DNA of 64,000 nucleotides from Bacteroidales bacterium UBA5219 (GTDB taxonomy: Bacteria; Bacteroidota; Bacteroidia; Bacteroidales; ML635J-15), in NCBI GenBank assembly GCA_002412425.1, contig DHVB01000049.1, positions 87,133 to 151,132 on the forward strand, written 5' to 3'. Positions within the stretch are counted from its first letter, which is position 1, and each line of letters starts with the position of its first letter. Below are positions 24,740-34,469 of this stretch, one piece after another. Position numbers and translations under genes: made by a program. The notes below the pieces were generated by a model, which worked only from the letters and a program-made list of their open reading frames with translations, ran no database searches and was not told where the DNA came from.

Positions 24740-27700
24740 ATGAAAAAATTAGTTTTCTTTTTCGCTTTAATATTAATTTCAAATTTAATATTTGCCCAAG
24801 CTTTTCCAACTGAACCAGATAGGTTTATAAAAAGCTTTAATTCAGAACTTGGATATACTGGTGAAGTTGCTAGCACTTCAAAAAATTTGAGCAAAGAATT
24901 TACTACTTTTTGGGAAACCGATAGTTTAAGTTTTCAAGAAAAAGAAAAATTTATTAGCACTGCAAACAATATGGCTGCAAAGGGTTGCAAAGGCTATCCC
25001 GATTTTGTATGCTTAGCCGACAATAGAATGTGGTTTAGTAGAAAAGCTTTTGATAATTCACAATACGAAATATATGAAAAAGGAATTTTCGATATTTTAA
25101 ATGCAGGCAAAAGACCAAAACTTAATGATTTATCTGATTATCTTTTAAGTTTCAATTATTTATTATCAAAGGATATTATTGCAAAAAACCCACGTACACA
25201 TTGGAAAGTTGAAAATAATTCTTTTGAATTAAAATATGATAAAGGAATAAAAATTCAACTATCTAAAGTTAATCTCATTGGTTATCAAGGAGTTGATAGT
25301 TTAAAAATTTATAGAACAGATGCCGAATATTATCCTTCACAAAACTTATGGAAAGGAGTTGGCGGAACTGTTGGCTGGGAACGTGTTGGCTATAGTTTAG
25401 ATAGTATTCAAGCTCAACTTTCTAATTATCAAATTAATACAAAAAACGTAAGTCTAACTGCTGACTCCGTAACTTTTAACAACGTCATGTATATTAAAAA
25501 ACCTATGCTTGGCAGATTAATTGACAAAACTGGAAATTTAGATAATCCTAAAAAATCAGATTATCCAAAATTTACTTCATACAATCAACATTATTATTTG
25601 AAAAATTTTGTTCCCGGAATAGATTACGAAGGAGGTTTTTCTGTTCATGGAAGTAGTTTTATAGCATCTGGAACAAAAGAAGAACCAGCTACAATGTTGC
25701 TTACAAAATCCGACAGTATATATATGGAAGCAAAGTCATTAGCTTTTTATTTAGACACAAAAATAATAATTAGCGATCAATGTGCTATAAGCCTACATTT
25801 TGGCGAAGACTCTATATATCATCCTTACTTAACTTTTAAATATTATATCCACCCACGTTTTTTAGAATTAATTCGTTCTAGAGAAGGTATGAATCAAGTT
25901 AATTATTCAAACTCATACCACCAAATCAATATGGATTTCACTTGGATGAAATGGTTTGTTGATAAATACAAAATTGAGTTTACAACAATGAGAACTGCAG
26001 ATTCTAAAGAACCAAACAAAGCTCTTTTCGAGTCGGCAGATTATTTTCGTTTAGAAAGATATAGAGATATTCAGAAAAAAGATGCACAACACCCTCTTGC
26101 TGTTATTACAAATTTTATTTCTTCTTTTTGGGGAAGTAATGATTTTCAATTAAACGACTTAGCAAAATGGATGGGTTATAGTCCGCAACAAGTAGTGCAA
26201 ATGGTTTTAGACTTAGCATACCGTGGATTTTTAAATTACGACCCTCAAAGCCAAGAAATTATAGTTTATCCTAATGCTTGGACATTTTTACAAGCATATA
26301 AAAACCAAAAAGATTCTGACGTTATTCAATTTTATAGCGTAACTGACAGTAATAAAACAAATGCAGAATTTAGTTTGATAAACTTTGATTTAAAAATTGA
26401 TGGAATTCGTGAAATACATTTGTCTGATTCTCAAAACATAAGAGTTTTCCCTAACAATAAAAAAATTACTCTTCAAAAAAATAGAACCTTTACTTTTGAT
26501 GGAACAATACAAGCCGGGCAATTTTATTTTTACGGTAGCAACTACAAATTCGACTACAACAGATTTATGATAGAATTAAATCAATGTGATTCTATGAAAA
26601 TGGTTGCAGAAACAGACTTCTTAGATTCAGATGGAACTTACAAACCTGCTATTGTTAGAAATAAATTAGAACAAATAAATGGAGAGTTTTATATTGACGA
26701 ACCATTGAACAAATCTGGAAGACAAGATTTCCCAGAATATCCCAAACTTATTTCAAACGAAAAAACTTATGTTTACTATGATAGACCCGATGTTTATAAC
26801 GGAATTTATAAACGAAACAATTTTTATTTTGAAGTTGACCCATTTGAGTTAGACAGTATAAAAGGTTATTCAAGAGACAATTTGCGATTTAAAGGCACTC
26901 TTTATTCTGCCGATATTTTTCCACCTATAAAAGAAACTTTAGTATTACGTAAAAATGATTTCTCACTTGGCTTTAACACAAGAACAGGACCTGTTGGGTT
27001 ACCGCTATACAGTGGCAAAGCAACATTTTGGCATGAAATAGATTTAAGTAACCAAGGACTTCGTGGGTCTGGAAGAATAGAATATCTCGCTGCAAATATG
27101 AATCCTGATTATTTGATATTTTTCCCAAAATTTATGGAAGGACATACTCCAAATTTTGAATTGAAAAAACAATCAGCACCTATAGAATATCCTAAAGTTG
27201 AAGGAAGAGACAATACTTTAAGATGGAATGTTGAAGATGATGATTTTATGATTAAAAGAGACACCTCCAACTTTACAATGTACGAAGGAAAAGGTAGTTT
27301 TGAAGGAGATTTGAATTTAAAATCTTCAGGACTTGAAGGAGATGGAACAATGTTTATAGATAAAGCAAAAATAGCATCAGATTTAATAAGCTTTAAGCAA
27401 AATGTTTTTGATTCTGACACTGCAAATTTTGACCTTTACACAATTAACGCTCTAAATGTTGATTTTAAATCAGATAACGTAAAAACACATATAGATTTTA
27501 TAGACAGAAAAGGAGTGTTTAAATCAAACGGCGAAAATACTATTTGGACTTTTCCAAAAAACAAATATATGAGCGAAATGAACGAGATGACTTGGTATAT
27601 GGATAAAGAAGAAATTGCTATTAGTGCCGACACAGATGTTTTGGAAAAGTTAGAAAAAGAAGGAGCATTTCTTGAACCTGACGAATGGGAAGCAATGTTC

Positions 27701-29254
27701 TTAGAAGGTCCTAAATTTATATCTATTCACCCAAAACAAGACTCACTATATTTTGTCGCTCCAAGTGCTAGATATGATTATATAAATCATATTATTTATG
27801 CAGAAGGAGTTAAATTTATTAAAGTAGCTGATGCAACAATATATACTGAAGATGGAAATGTAACAATAGAAAAAGACGCTGTAATGCAAACATTACAAAA
27901 TGCTAAAATTATTGCCAACTCTACCAGCAGACATCACACAGTCTATAATGCATCAGTAAATATTTATGGAAAGAAAAATTATAACGCTTTTGGAGATTAT
28001 GATTTTATAAATTCTACTAAACAACCACAAACTATTCATTTAACAAAAATTGCAGTTGATGCTTCAGGACAATCATATGGTACTGGCACAATTTTAGAAC
28101 CTGACAATTTTACTATAAGCCCATATTATAAATATCAAGGAGATGTAACTTTTTATGCAAATAATCCTGAGCTAGAATTTAATGGTGCTACAAAAATTAT
28201 TGATGACTGCGACACAACAATTTTTGGTTGGGTAAAATTCAAATCTTTCCTCGACCCTGAAGATATTTTCATAAAAATTGATTCCATAACATACAATATA
28301 AACAACACAAGATTATGTTCAGGTTTAGTTTTAGCAAATACCAACCAACTATACCCTGCATTTTTAACAAGAAAACGAAACCAATACGACCAAGAAATTT
28401 TTTCTGCCAGCGGTTATTTGCACTACGACCAAGATGACGGAAAATTTATTATCGCACCAAAAGAAAAAATCACCGAAACTTCTTTGCCAGGAAATTTAAT
28501 TAGACGACATAAATCTATTTGTAATGTTTATGGAGAAGGAAAATTTGAATTCAGCAAAGATTTCGGACTGTTCAAACCTAACGCTATTGGTAACTTTATG
28601 TGGTACCCAGAAACCGATACCACAGAAATAAATGTAAGTATGATTGCAGATGCTTACTTTAGTAATGCCGCATTAAAAGCAATGGCAGATAAACTAAACT
28701 CTACAGGAGGCTTGTCAGGACTAAACGTAAGAGATGATGTGTTTGAAAAAGCACTAATAGAATTTTTAGGAACTGAAAAGGCTGACCAATGGTTCTCTAA
28801 TCTAAGTTTAGGTAATTACAATAAATTCCCAAAAGAATTAGAAAACAAACTTATTTTTACCGATTTACAATTCTATTGGCATAGAGCTTTAACTTCCTTT
28901 GTACATTATGGACCTATTGGAATTGCTAATTTAGGTAAAGAACAAGTAAATAAATATGTTTTCGGTTTTATTAGAATAGAAAAATCTAGACGTGGCGATG
29001 TCTTTGAAATGCTTTTAGAGCCTGATTATTCAACTTGGTATTATATAAGATATAGTGCTGGAACATTTACCATTATTTCTTCAGATGAAAACTTTAATAA
29101 TATTGTTTACAACCAAAAGCCTAATCAAAGAGAAAAAACCGAAAATGGTGTCTTTTATCAATACGGCTTAGGAAGTTCTTCATATATGAAGAGATTTAAA
29201 AAAGATATGTACAAATTTTTCAAAATTGACGAAAACATAAATCTTGATGAATAA
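24740..29254 (+). CDS. Large secreted protein of unknown function (1504 residues)
   Basis: The product starts with a signal peptide (MKKLVFFFALILISNLIFAQ) and has no transmembrane segment or sorting domain. I do not recognise a family. The middle and C-terminal parts consist of many short beta-strand repeats in which a phrase such as DSLYFVAPSARYD or NPELEFNGATKI is followed by an aspartate/asparagine turn. This recalls the layered beta fold of OstA/LptA-type proteins, but the resemblance is only impressionistic. A conserved-looking helical insert around 455-535 (LNDLAKWMGYSPQQVVQMVLDL) is reminiscent of a small winged-helix fold. The gene lies tightly between prmA and a GWxTD lipoprotein gene, which overlaps its end by eight bases, suggesting that the two act together at the cell envelope. 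Confidence 0.7.
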   Translation: MKKLVFFFALILISNLIFAQAFPTEPDRFIKSFNSELGYTGEVASTSKNLSKEFTTFWETDSLSFQEKEKFISTANNMAAKGCKGYPDFVCLADNRMWFSRKAFDNSQYEIYEKGIFDILNAGKRPKLNDLSDYLLSFNYLLSKDIIAKNPRTHWKVENNSFELKYDKGIKIQLSKVNLIGYQGVDSLKIYRTDAEYYPSQNLWKGVGGTVGWERVGYSLDSIQAQLSNYQINTKNVSLTADSVTFNNVMYIKKPMLGRLIDKTGNLDNPKKSDYPKFTSYNQHYYLKNFVPGIDYEGGFSVHGSSFIASGTKEEPATMLLTKSDSIYMEAKSLAFYLDTKIIISDQCAISLHFGEDSIYHPYLTFKYYIHPRFLELIRSREGMNQVNYSNSYHQINMDFTWMKWFVDKYKIEFTTMRTADSKEPNKALFESADYFRLERYRDIQKKDAQHPLAVITNFISSFWGSNDFQLNDLAKWMGYSPQQVVQMVLDLAYRGFLNYDPQSQEIIVYPNAWTFLQAYKNQKDSDVIQFYSVTDSNKTNAEFSLINFDLKIDGIREIHLSDSQNIRVFPNNKKITLQKNRTFTFDGTIQAGQFYFYGSNYKFDYNRFMIELNQCDSMKMVAETDFLDSDGTYKPAIVRNKLEQINGEFYIDEPLNKSGRQDFPEYPKLISNEKTYVYYDRPDVYNGIYKRNNFYFEVDPFELDSIKGYSRDNLRFKGTLYSADIFPPIKETLVLRKNDFSLGFNTRTGPVGLPLYSGKATFWHEIDLSNQGLRGSGRIEYLAANMNPDYLIFFPKFMEGHTPNFELKKQSAPIEYPKVEGRDNTLRWNVEDDDFMIKRDTSNFTMYEGKGSFEGDLNLKSSGLEGDGTMFIDKAKIASDLISFKQNVFDSDTANFDLYTINALNVDFKSDNVKTHIDFIDRKGVFKSNGENTIWTFPKNKYMSEMNEMTWYMDKEEIAISADTDVLEKLEKEGAFLEPDEWEAMFLEGPKFISIHPKQDSLYFVAPSARYDYINHIIYAEGVKFIKVADATIYTEDGNVTIEKDAVMQTLQNAKIIANSTSRHHTVYNASVNIYGKKNYNAFGDYDFINSTKQPQTIHLTKIAVDASGQSYGTGTILEPDNFTISPYYKYQGDVTFYANNPELEFNGATKIIDDCDTTIFGWVKFKSFLDPEDIFIKIDSITYNINNTRLCSGLVLANTNQLYPAFLTRKRNQYDQEIFSASGYLHYDQDDGKFIIAPKEKITETSLPGNLIRRHKSICNVYGEGKFEFSKDFGLFKPNAIGNFMWYPETDTTEINVSMIADAYFSNAALKAMADKLNSTGGLSGLNVRDDVFEKALIEFLGTEKADQWFSNLSLGNYNKFPKELENKLIFTDLQFYWHRALTSFVHYGPIGIANLGKEQVNKYVFGFIRIEKSRRGDVFEMLLEPDYSTWYYIRYSAGTFTIISSDENFNNIVYNQKPNQREKTENGVFYQYGLGSSSYMKRFKKDMYKFFKIDENINLDE

Positions 29255-30527
29255 AGCTAATATATCTATTTGCGTTATTATATGTATAATTCTAATACAA
29301 GCTTGCGTTGGAGTACAGCCTCAAAACCAGACTTCACGTCCAAGTTCGTATAAATATAATTTTGCCTCTCGTTACAACCCTTCTTCAGCAGAAATACAGC
29401 CCGAAGTAAGAATTTTTGCAAAATCTAAAACCGAAGCTTTAGTTTTTTACAAAATTCCTACTAACGAAATCCAAAAAACTGTAAACACTATTGATGATGA
29501 TGCTAGACTAATAGTAAAATATACTTTAAGAAATGCTGATAATTTCGCCATTGTTGATAGTGGAACGGTGGTTAACATGATTAATCTTAAACAAACAAAT
29601 GAAGAGTTTAATTCATATTTTACAGTAAATACTCCAAATCAAGAAAATTATAAAATAATTATCAGTATTTACGGCGAAAAAGCTAATACAGGGAAACGAC
29701 TACTTGAAGACATTGAACTAAAGCAAAATAATGAAGTATTTTTCTTTCCAAAAATTTTGAAAAAAAACGAAGAAGAAGTTTTATACACTAACTTTATTAA
29801 CTCAAATAACACATACAAACTTAGTAGCAATATTTGTGGACCTATTGTAAAAATTGATTATTACAAAATAACCGAACATGTACATTTACCACCTTATTAT
29901 ATTGCTCCTTCTCAAAATGTTGACGCAACACCAGATTCCACATTTACATATACATTAAGTGACAGTATAAAATTTAATAAAAAAGGAATTTATTTTATCC
30001 GCGAACAAAATCAAAGTTCTGGTGGACTATGCTTAATTAATATTGACGACTATTTTCCTGAAATTAAAACTGTGGAATCAATGTTAGAACCACTTAAACT
30101 ACTAACTACCAATAAAGAATATAAAGAGATTGCAAATTCAGAAAATTTAAAACAAGCTATAGATTATTTTTGGCTCACTAAATCTCAAAGTCAGAAATTT
30201 GCAAAAGAACAAATACGGGTTTTTTACAATAGAGTAGCTTTGGCAAATAAATATTTTAGCGAAAATAAAGAAGGTTGGAAAACAGATAGAGGAATGATTT
30301 ACATAATGTTTGGACCACCATCAATTATAAATATCAGCACAAACCAAGAAGAGTGGTTTTATGGCGAAGATCCTGATGTCGCTGGAATATTTTTTCTATT
30401 CACTAGAACTGAGACACCTAGCTATAATAAATCTTGGATTTTACATAGAGACGCAAATTACCAAACTGTTTGGGCTCAAGCACTACAGATTTGGAGAAGT
30501 GGAAAAATATTTACAATTACAAATTAA
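29247..30527 (+). CDS. GWxTD domain lipoprotein
   Basis: The ATG at 29247 is chosen over the preceding TTG. The product has 426 residues and a lipoprotein signal (ILIQAC with the acylated Cys). The C-terminal region has the GWxTD hallmark EGWKTDRGMIYIMFGPP followed by EEWFYGE, a domain known from Bacteroidota and related phyla whose function is not established. The preceding 300 residues are beta-rich. The first codons overlap the end of the 1504-residue secreted protein gene, and rlmB follows four bases after the stop. Confidence 0.85.
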   Translation: MNKANISICVIICIILIQACVGVQPQNQTSRPSSYKYNFASRYNPSSAEIQPEVRIFAKSKTEALVFYKIPTNEIQKTVNTIDDDARLIVKYTLRNADNFAIVDSGTVVNMINLKQTNEEFNSYFTVNTPNQENYKIIISIYGEKANTGKRLLEDIELKQNNEVFFFPKILKKNEEEVLYTNFINSNNTYKLSSNICGPIVKIDYYKITEHVHLPPYYIAPSQNVDATPDSTFTYTLSDSIKFNKKGIYFIREQNQSSGGLCLINIDDYFPEIKTVESMLEPLKLLTTNKEYKEIANSENLKQAIDYFWLTKSQSQKFAKEQIRVFYNRVALANKYFSENKEGWKTDRGMIYIMFGPPSIINISTNQEEWFYGEDPDVAGIFFLFTRTETPSYNKSWILHRDANYQTVWAQALQIWRSGKIFTITN

Positions 30528-30531
30528 AAAA

Positions 30532-31275
30532 ATGGAAAATTTTATTTTTGGACTACATCCTGTAAACGAAGCAATTAAATCTGGAAAAGAAATTGATAAA
30601 GTTTTGGTTAAAAAAAACTTAACTGGAAATATTGCACTAAAATTAGTTTCAGAAATTCGTCAACAAGGAATTACTATACAATATGTGCCTCAAGAAAAAC
30701 TTGATAAAATTTGTAAACACAATCATCAAGGCATAATTGCTTATGTGTCGCCAATTAAATACCAAAATTTAGAAGAAGTTATCATCAAAATTCAAGATGA
30801 AAATAAAACTCCATTAATAATAATTTTAGATGGAGTTACAGATGTAAGAAATTTTGGAGCTATTGCTCGCTCTTGCGAATGTGCGGGAGCTTCTGCAATA
30901 GTAATTCCAACAAGTGGCAGTGTAAGAATTAGCGATGAAGCAATTAAAACCTCTGCTGGAGCATTGTATAATATTCCAATTTGCAAAGTTGAAAATTTAA
31001 TAGATGCTGTTTTGCTTTTAAATCAAATGAATATTGAAGTTGTTGCTGTTACGGAAAAAGCCGAAAGATTAATTTACGAACTCGACCTAACAACAGCTTG
31101 TGCTTTAATTTTAGGTGCCGAAGACAAAGGAATTTCAAACTCTCTTATAAAACGAGCCGACAAAAAAGCCAAAATTCCATTATATGGAAAAACATCTTCT
31201 TTAAATGTTTCAGTGTCTGCGGCTTTGGCAGTTTACGAAGCTATACGACAAAGAATGAATTCAGTTGAAAGTTAA
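30532..31275 (+). CDS. rlmB: 23S rRNA (guanosine-2'-O-)-methyltransferase
   Basis: RlmB 2'-O-methylates a guanosine in the peptidyl transferase region of 23S rRNA. The correct start is the ATG at 30532 (MENFIFGLHPVNEAI), which gives 247 residues; the upstream in-frame extension lies inside the GWxTD gene and is not conserved. The N-terminal substrate-binding domain runs to about residue 80. The SPOUT catalytic domain shows DGVTDVRNFGAIARSCECAG, LILGAEDKGIS, and SSLNVSVSAALAVYE forming the knot. The TAA stop lies inside the left arm of the repeat hairpin at 31271-31340. Confidence 0.95.
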   Translation: MENFIFGLHPVNEAIKSGKEIDKVLVKKNLTGNIALKLVSEIRQQGITIQYVPQEKLDKICKHNHQGIIAYVSPIKYQNLEEVIIKIQDENKTPLIIILDGVTDVRNFGAIARSCECAGASAIVIPTSGSVRISDEAIKTSAGALYNIPICKVENLIDAVLLLNQMNIEVVAVTEKAERLIYELDLTTACALILGAEDKGISNSLIKRADKKAKIPLYGKTSSLNVSVSAALAVYEAIRQRMNSVES

Positions 31276-31340
31276 AAGTTGAAAGTTAAAAGAGGCTGAC
31301 GCGTCTAACAAAGTGCGACTTTCGACTTTTAACTTTTAAC
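31271..31340. terminator. Long imperfect hairpin between convergent rlmB and selenoprotein genes
   Basis: Arms 31271-31292 and 31319-31340 are complementary at about 19 of 22 positions, around a 26-base centre that contains the palindrome GACGCGTC. It lies between two convergent genes and would serve as a bidirectional terminator. The right arm equals 4877-4899 in inverted orientation. The rlmB stop codon is within the left arm, and the other gene's stop (31341-31343) abuts the right arm. Confidence 0.7.
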
Positions 31341-33461
31341 TCATCTTATAATGCTGATCTTTTCCGTTTTAATCTTACCTTTAGTAAATATTCTAGCGTA
31401 ATAAATTCCTGAAGCAATTCCGTTAGTATTAAATTCAATTACTTCGCTTCCAGCTTCAGCAAATTTCATTTGTAGCATTTTTCCTGTTCTGTCAAAAATT
31501 TCAACAAAATCGCCTTTATCGAAAGACAATGAGTTCACAATAAACAAATTATCTCCGCATGGATTTGGATAAACTGTTATTCCAGTTTCAATTTCTTCGT
31601 CTTCAATTCCAACAAGGCAAGTCATTGGTCTTATTCCTGTAGATGTTGAAATTTGATAAGCAGAAGGAGAAGAATACCATTCTTCGTTTTTATATACAAA
31701 TAAAGTATTGTCGTTGCCATGTCCTCGATTTGGAGCCATTCCCACTACAAATTCGTCGCCAGCAGCATAGTTAATTGAATATCCTAAATAAAATGGACCA
31801 TCAACTTTAAGAGGCTCGTCAAACATTATTACTTGAAAATAATTTTGTCTCAAAGTTCTCAAAAGCACTTTTTGACTTGATAAAACAGTTGTAGGTTTTG
31901 GGTCTGCACCATCCCAAGTAATAAATCTAATATAAGCATTATCCGAACCATATGACAATTTCATTACAGGAACAATAATTCCTCTTATCTCATTAAAAGT
32001 ATGAAAATCATAATAATCGGCATACATGCTAATTCTATCACTATTTTGTCCGCCATAATAACCTGTCATTCCATTTATTTGCATAGCTATTGGTTGTTCG
32101 CCTTGTTTAAAATTACCTATTGTATCGCAAACTTCGCCAACAAAAGAGTCGTAAACAACAATATAATCTTTCTTGGTTAACATCGAAGAACCATTAATAT
32201 TTCCAACATTTAGAGTAACGTCAAAAAAGCCTGTGTTTTGATAACGAACTCCATTTGGTTGTAATTGAGTATTAGAGCTTGATGGTTCTCCTCCTTCAAA
32301 ATACCAAGACCAAAACATTGGATTATTTGTTGATAAATCCTCAAAAAAGACTGGAGTATCACGTTTAATCAAGCGATTAGAAGTTGTAAAATTGGCAACA
32401 GGAGCATCTGGACCAACTTCTGGAATAACTCTAATGTAATTTTCAATTAACAAAGTATCATAGCCTTGAGAGTTACGAACAATTAACTGAACATTATATT
32501 CACCTGGTGTATTATAAACAATATTTTGAGGATTTTGTGCTGCAGAATTTGCAGGCAAACCACCTTCAAACTCCCATTTCCATTGGAATGGAAAATCCCA
32601 ACTTAGGTCTGTAAAGTTTACAGAATTACCAACAATAACAATTACTTGATCAGCAGTAAACCAAGCTGTTGGAGTAGTATCAGCAATCTCATAAACATGA
32701 ACATATTTAGTTTTAACTATCTCATCACTATTTCCAAATTCATTTGCAACTTTAAGTTTTACCTTATGATAACCAGGAACATTATAAATAATTTCAGGTG
32801 GATTTTGACCATTAAAACTATCTGGAGTGCCGTTTTCAAACTCCCAAAGCCAAGTTGCAATAGGATTTTGCGATAAGTCAGAAAAAATAACTCCTGTATT
32901 TACAGGAAGCAACAAAGGGTCGCCAGAAAAATCAGCAATGGGCCAATCTTCTGGACAAGCATTTCTGTTAATTCCAATTTCTTGAAGACCTTGAACAGTA
33001 TTTATATCAACTTCTTGGTCATCATCCCAAATAACACTTCTATCTGGTTTAATTAAAATTTTAGTTGGATAAGCTTCTATTCCATAATAGTTAACGACAG
33101 CACCTCCATGCCCCTCAACAGCACTACAAAGAGGGAAAATAGTATTATGTTCATCTCTATAATTAATAGCTATTTCATTGGTTACACCCTGAGAAAAAAG
33201 ACCAAGAACTACTAATTCAAATTCATTACAACCAAAACTTGAATATATATTATTTATCGTCGGGACAGACGCAATACAGCCAGATCAACCAGCTAATATA
33301 AATTCTATATAAACATGTTTACCTGCATCTAAATAAGTGAAAAGATTATGCTCAACACCATCGAGATCTGTTATAGTAAAATCCACAGCTTGAGTTGGTT
33401 GTTGCGCAAAACTTACGTATGACAAGGCTAACAAAGATAATAAACAAAATAACTTTTTCAT
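31341..33461 (-). CDS. Probable T9SS-secreted selenoprotein: thioredoxin-like UxxC domain, three PKD repeats, sorting domain
   Basis: From the ATG at 33461 the frame encodes 706 residues with one in-frame UGA (33285-33287, position 59) and no other interruption; the frame also ends in UGA. Residues 1-20 are a signal peptide (MKKLFCLLSLLALSYVSFAQ). Residues 24-170 form a thioredoxin/TlpA-like domain: VDFTITDLDG, VYIEFILAG, then UGA-S-G-C where such proteins have C-x-x-C, and YYGIEAYPTKILI with the usual cis-proline. Three PKD repeats follow (about 175-260, 263-345 and 354-435, each with the WxWxFEGG-type core), then a beta-sandwich region (440-620) and a T9SS sorting domain (YPNPCGDNLF, GIYYARIF). 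The UGA at the redox position and a downstream hairpin point to selenocysteine. Alternatives are a Cys-to-stop mutation or a sequencing error. Naive ORF calling yields two fragments. Confidence 0.8.
33251..33276 (-). promoter_or_regulatory. Candidate bacterial SECIS hairpin
   Basis: On the mRNA, CGUC and GACG (33268-33271 and 33258-33261) form an upper stem around the hexaloop UGUCCC, with G at the second loop position. A lower stem UAUU/AAUA flanks an internal loop. Seventeen bases separate the UGA from the loop. This fits the general bacterial SECIS model: a short upper stem, a small loop with an early G, and 16-37 bases of spacing. The stem is strikingly GC-rich for this gene. Confidence 0.6.
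33285..33287 (-). other. In-frame UGA, probable selenocysteine codon (position 59)
   Basis: TGA on the minus strand, in frame between the signal-peptide/thioredoxin start and the rest of the protein. It replaces the first cysteine of the CxxC motif; the second, Cys62, is present. Other genes here, including tpiA and this gene itself, end in UGA, so the codon has not been reassigned genome-wide. Confidence 0.7.
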
Positions 33462-33494
33462 ATTAATAAAAATTTTACCATTATTTGCAATTTT

Positions 33495-33502
33495 CAAAGA
33501 TA
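33495..33502 (-). promoter_or_regulatory. Bacteroidota -7 promoter box for the selenoprotein gene
   Basis: The plus strand reads CAAAGATA (TATCTTTG on the minus strand), 34-41 bases upstream of the ATG at 33461. Its position between yihY and the ATG supports the ATG at 33461 rather than the one at 33497, which would lie at the expected transcription start. Confidence 0.5.
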
Positions 33503-33530
33503 GTAAATTAATTAATATAAACGTTTTGAA

Positions 33531-34469
33531 TTAAACTTTTTTTTCTCTAAAAGTTTTATCTCCATGTAAAATACTTGCATTTAGCTCAAATCCGAGAATT
33601 AAAGATAAAGAACTGATATAAATTAAAAGCATTACAACTATTACAGTTCCGATAGAGCCATAAAGTTTATTATACTGTGCAAAATTATTTACATAAAATG
33701 TAAAACCTAATACAGTTATAACTTGTAAAAAAGTTGCAAAAATAGCACCAGGACTTATAAATTTGAACTTGTTCTTTTTTGAAGGAGCAAAATAAAACAA
33801 AATAGAAATTGCCAAAAAGTATAAAACCAAGACTATCAACCACTTAACCACACCAGTCAAAGTTACTAATATACCTTTTGATAAAATTTCTGGGTGATGA
33901 GAAAAAAACTTTAATATAAAAGTATTACTCATCACAATCAAACTTATTGCGAGCATTATCAACAAGCTGATTCCAATCACAGAAATTAAAGCTACTATTC
34001 TAAGATTAAGAGATTTACGAGTTTCTATATTATGAGAGGTTTTGTTAAAAGCTTCTATAAGAGACATTATTCCATTTGAGGAGAAATATATCATCAATAA
34101 AATACTTAGAGAAAGAAGTTTTGTATTTTGCTGCATGATTGTATCTGTAATAGTTTCATAAAACAATTCGTATGCTGATGCTGGTAAAACATTCTCTAAA
34201 ATCTTAAAAAGCTCTAATTGAAAACCATCTATTGGAATAAAAGGAATTAAAGTAAACAAAAAAATCAATGCTGGGAATAATGATATAAACATATTAAACG
34301 AAACCGCGGCTGCTCGCATTGTTACAGAACTTTTTCTTATCCCTTGAAAGAAAAATTTTCCTATATAATATAAAGACAAGCCTTTAAATCCCGGCAGTAT
34401 AATTTTGCTCCCAATCTTTTTGATTAATAACAAAAACTTAATGTATAAATTACGGAATTTTCTTCTCAC
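33531..34469 (-). CDS. YihY/BrkB-type integral membrane protein
   Basis: A 312-residue inner-membrane protein with about six hydrophobic segments. Its start region after the basic N-terminus matches the YihY/virulence factor BrkB family (MRAAAVSFNMFISLFPALIFLF). Members were once called RNase BN; their transport or other role is not settled. It overlaps nadC by four bases (ATGA) and is the last gene of the DUF4783-nadC-yihY unit. The C-terminus ends in a basic stretch (DKTFREKKV). Confidence 0.88.
   Translation of the reverse strand: MRRKFRNLYIKFLLLIKKIGSKIILPGFKGLSLYYIGKFFFQGIRKSSVTMRAAAVSFNMFISLFPALIFLFTLIPFIPIDGFQLELFKILENVLPASAYELFYETITDTIMQQNTKLLSLSILLMIYFSSNGIMSLIEAFNKTSHNIETRKSLNLRIVALISVIGISLLIMLAISLIVMSNTFILKFFSHHPEILSKGILVTLTGVVKWLIVLVLYFLAISILFYFAPSKKNKFKFISPGAIFATFLQVITVLGFTFYVNNFAQYNKLYGSIGTVIVVMLLIYISSLSLILGFELNASILHGDKTFREKKV

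Noticed and set aside
27109..27420. 103-codon minus-strand ORF inside the 1504-residue protein gene
   Set aside because: No start context, domain or promoter; the plus-strand frame is continuous and has a signal peptide.
31341..32915. A separate PKD protein starting at 32915
   Set aside because: The start would be a TTG in the middle of the first PKD repeat. The frame is open upstream to the UGA and to a signal peptide, so this is a fragment of the longer gene.
33241..33300. Genome-wide reassignment of UGA (e.g. to Trp or Gly) as the explanation for the in-frame UGA
   Set aside because: tpiA, the DUF4783 gene, nadC-type ATGA overlaps and the affected gene itself end in UGA where family homology ends, so UGA is a normal stop elsewhere.
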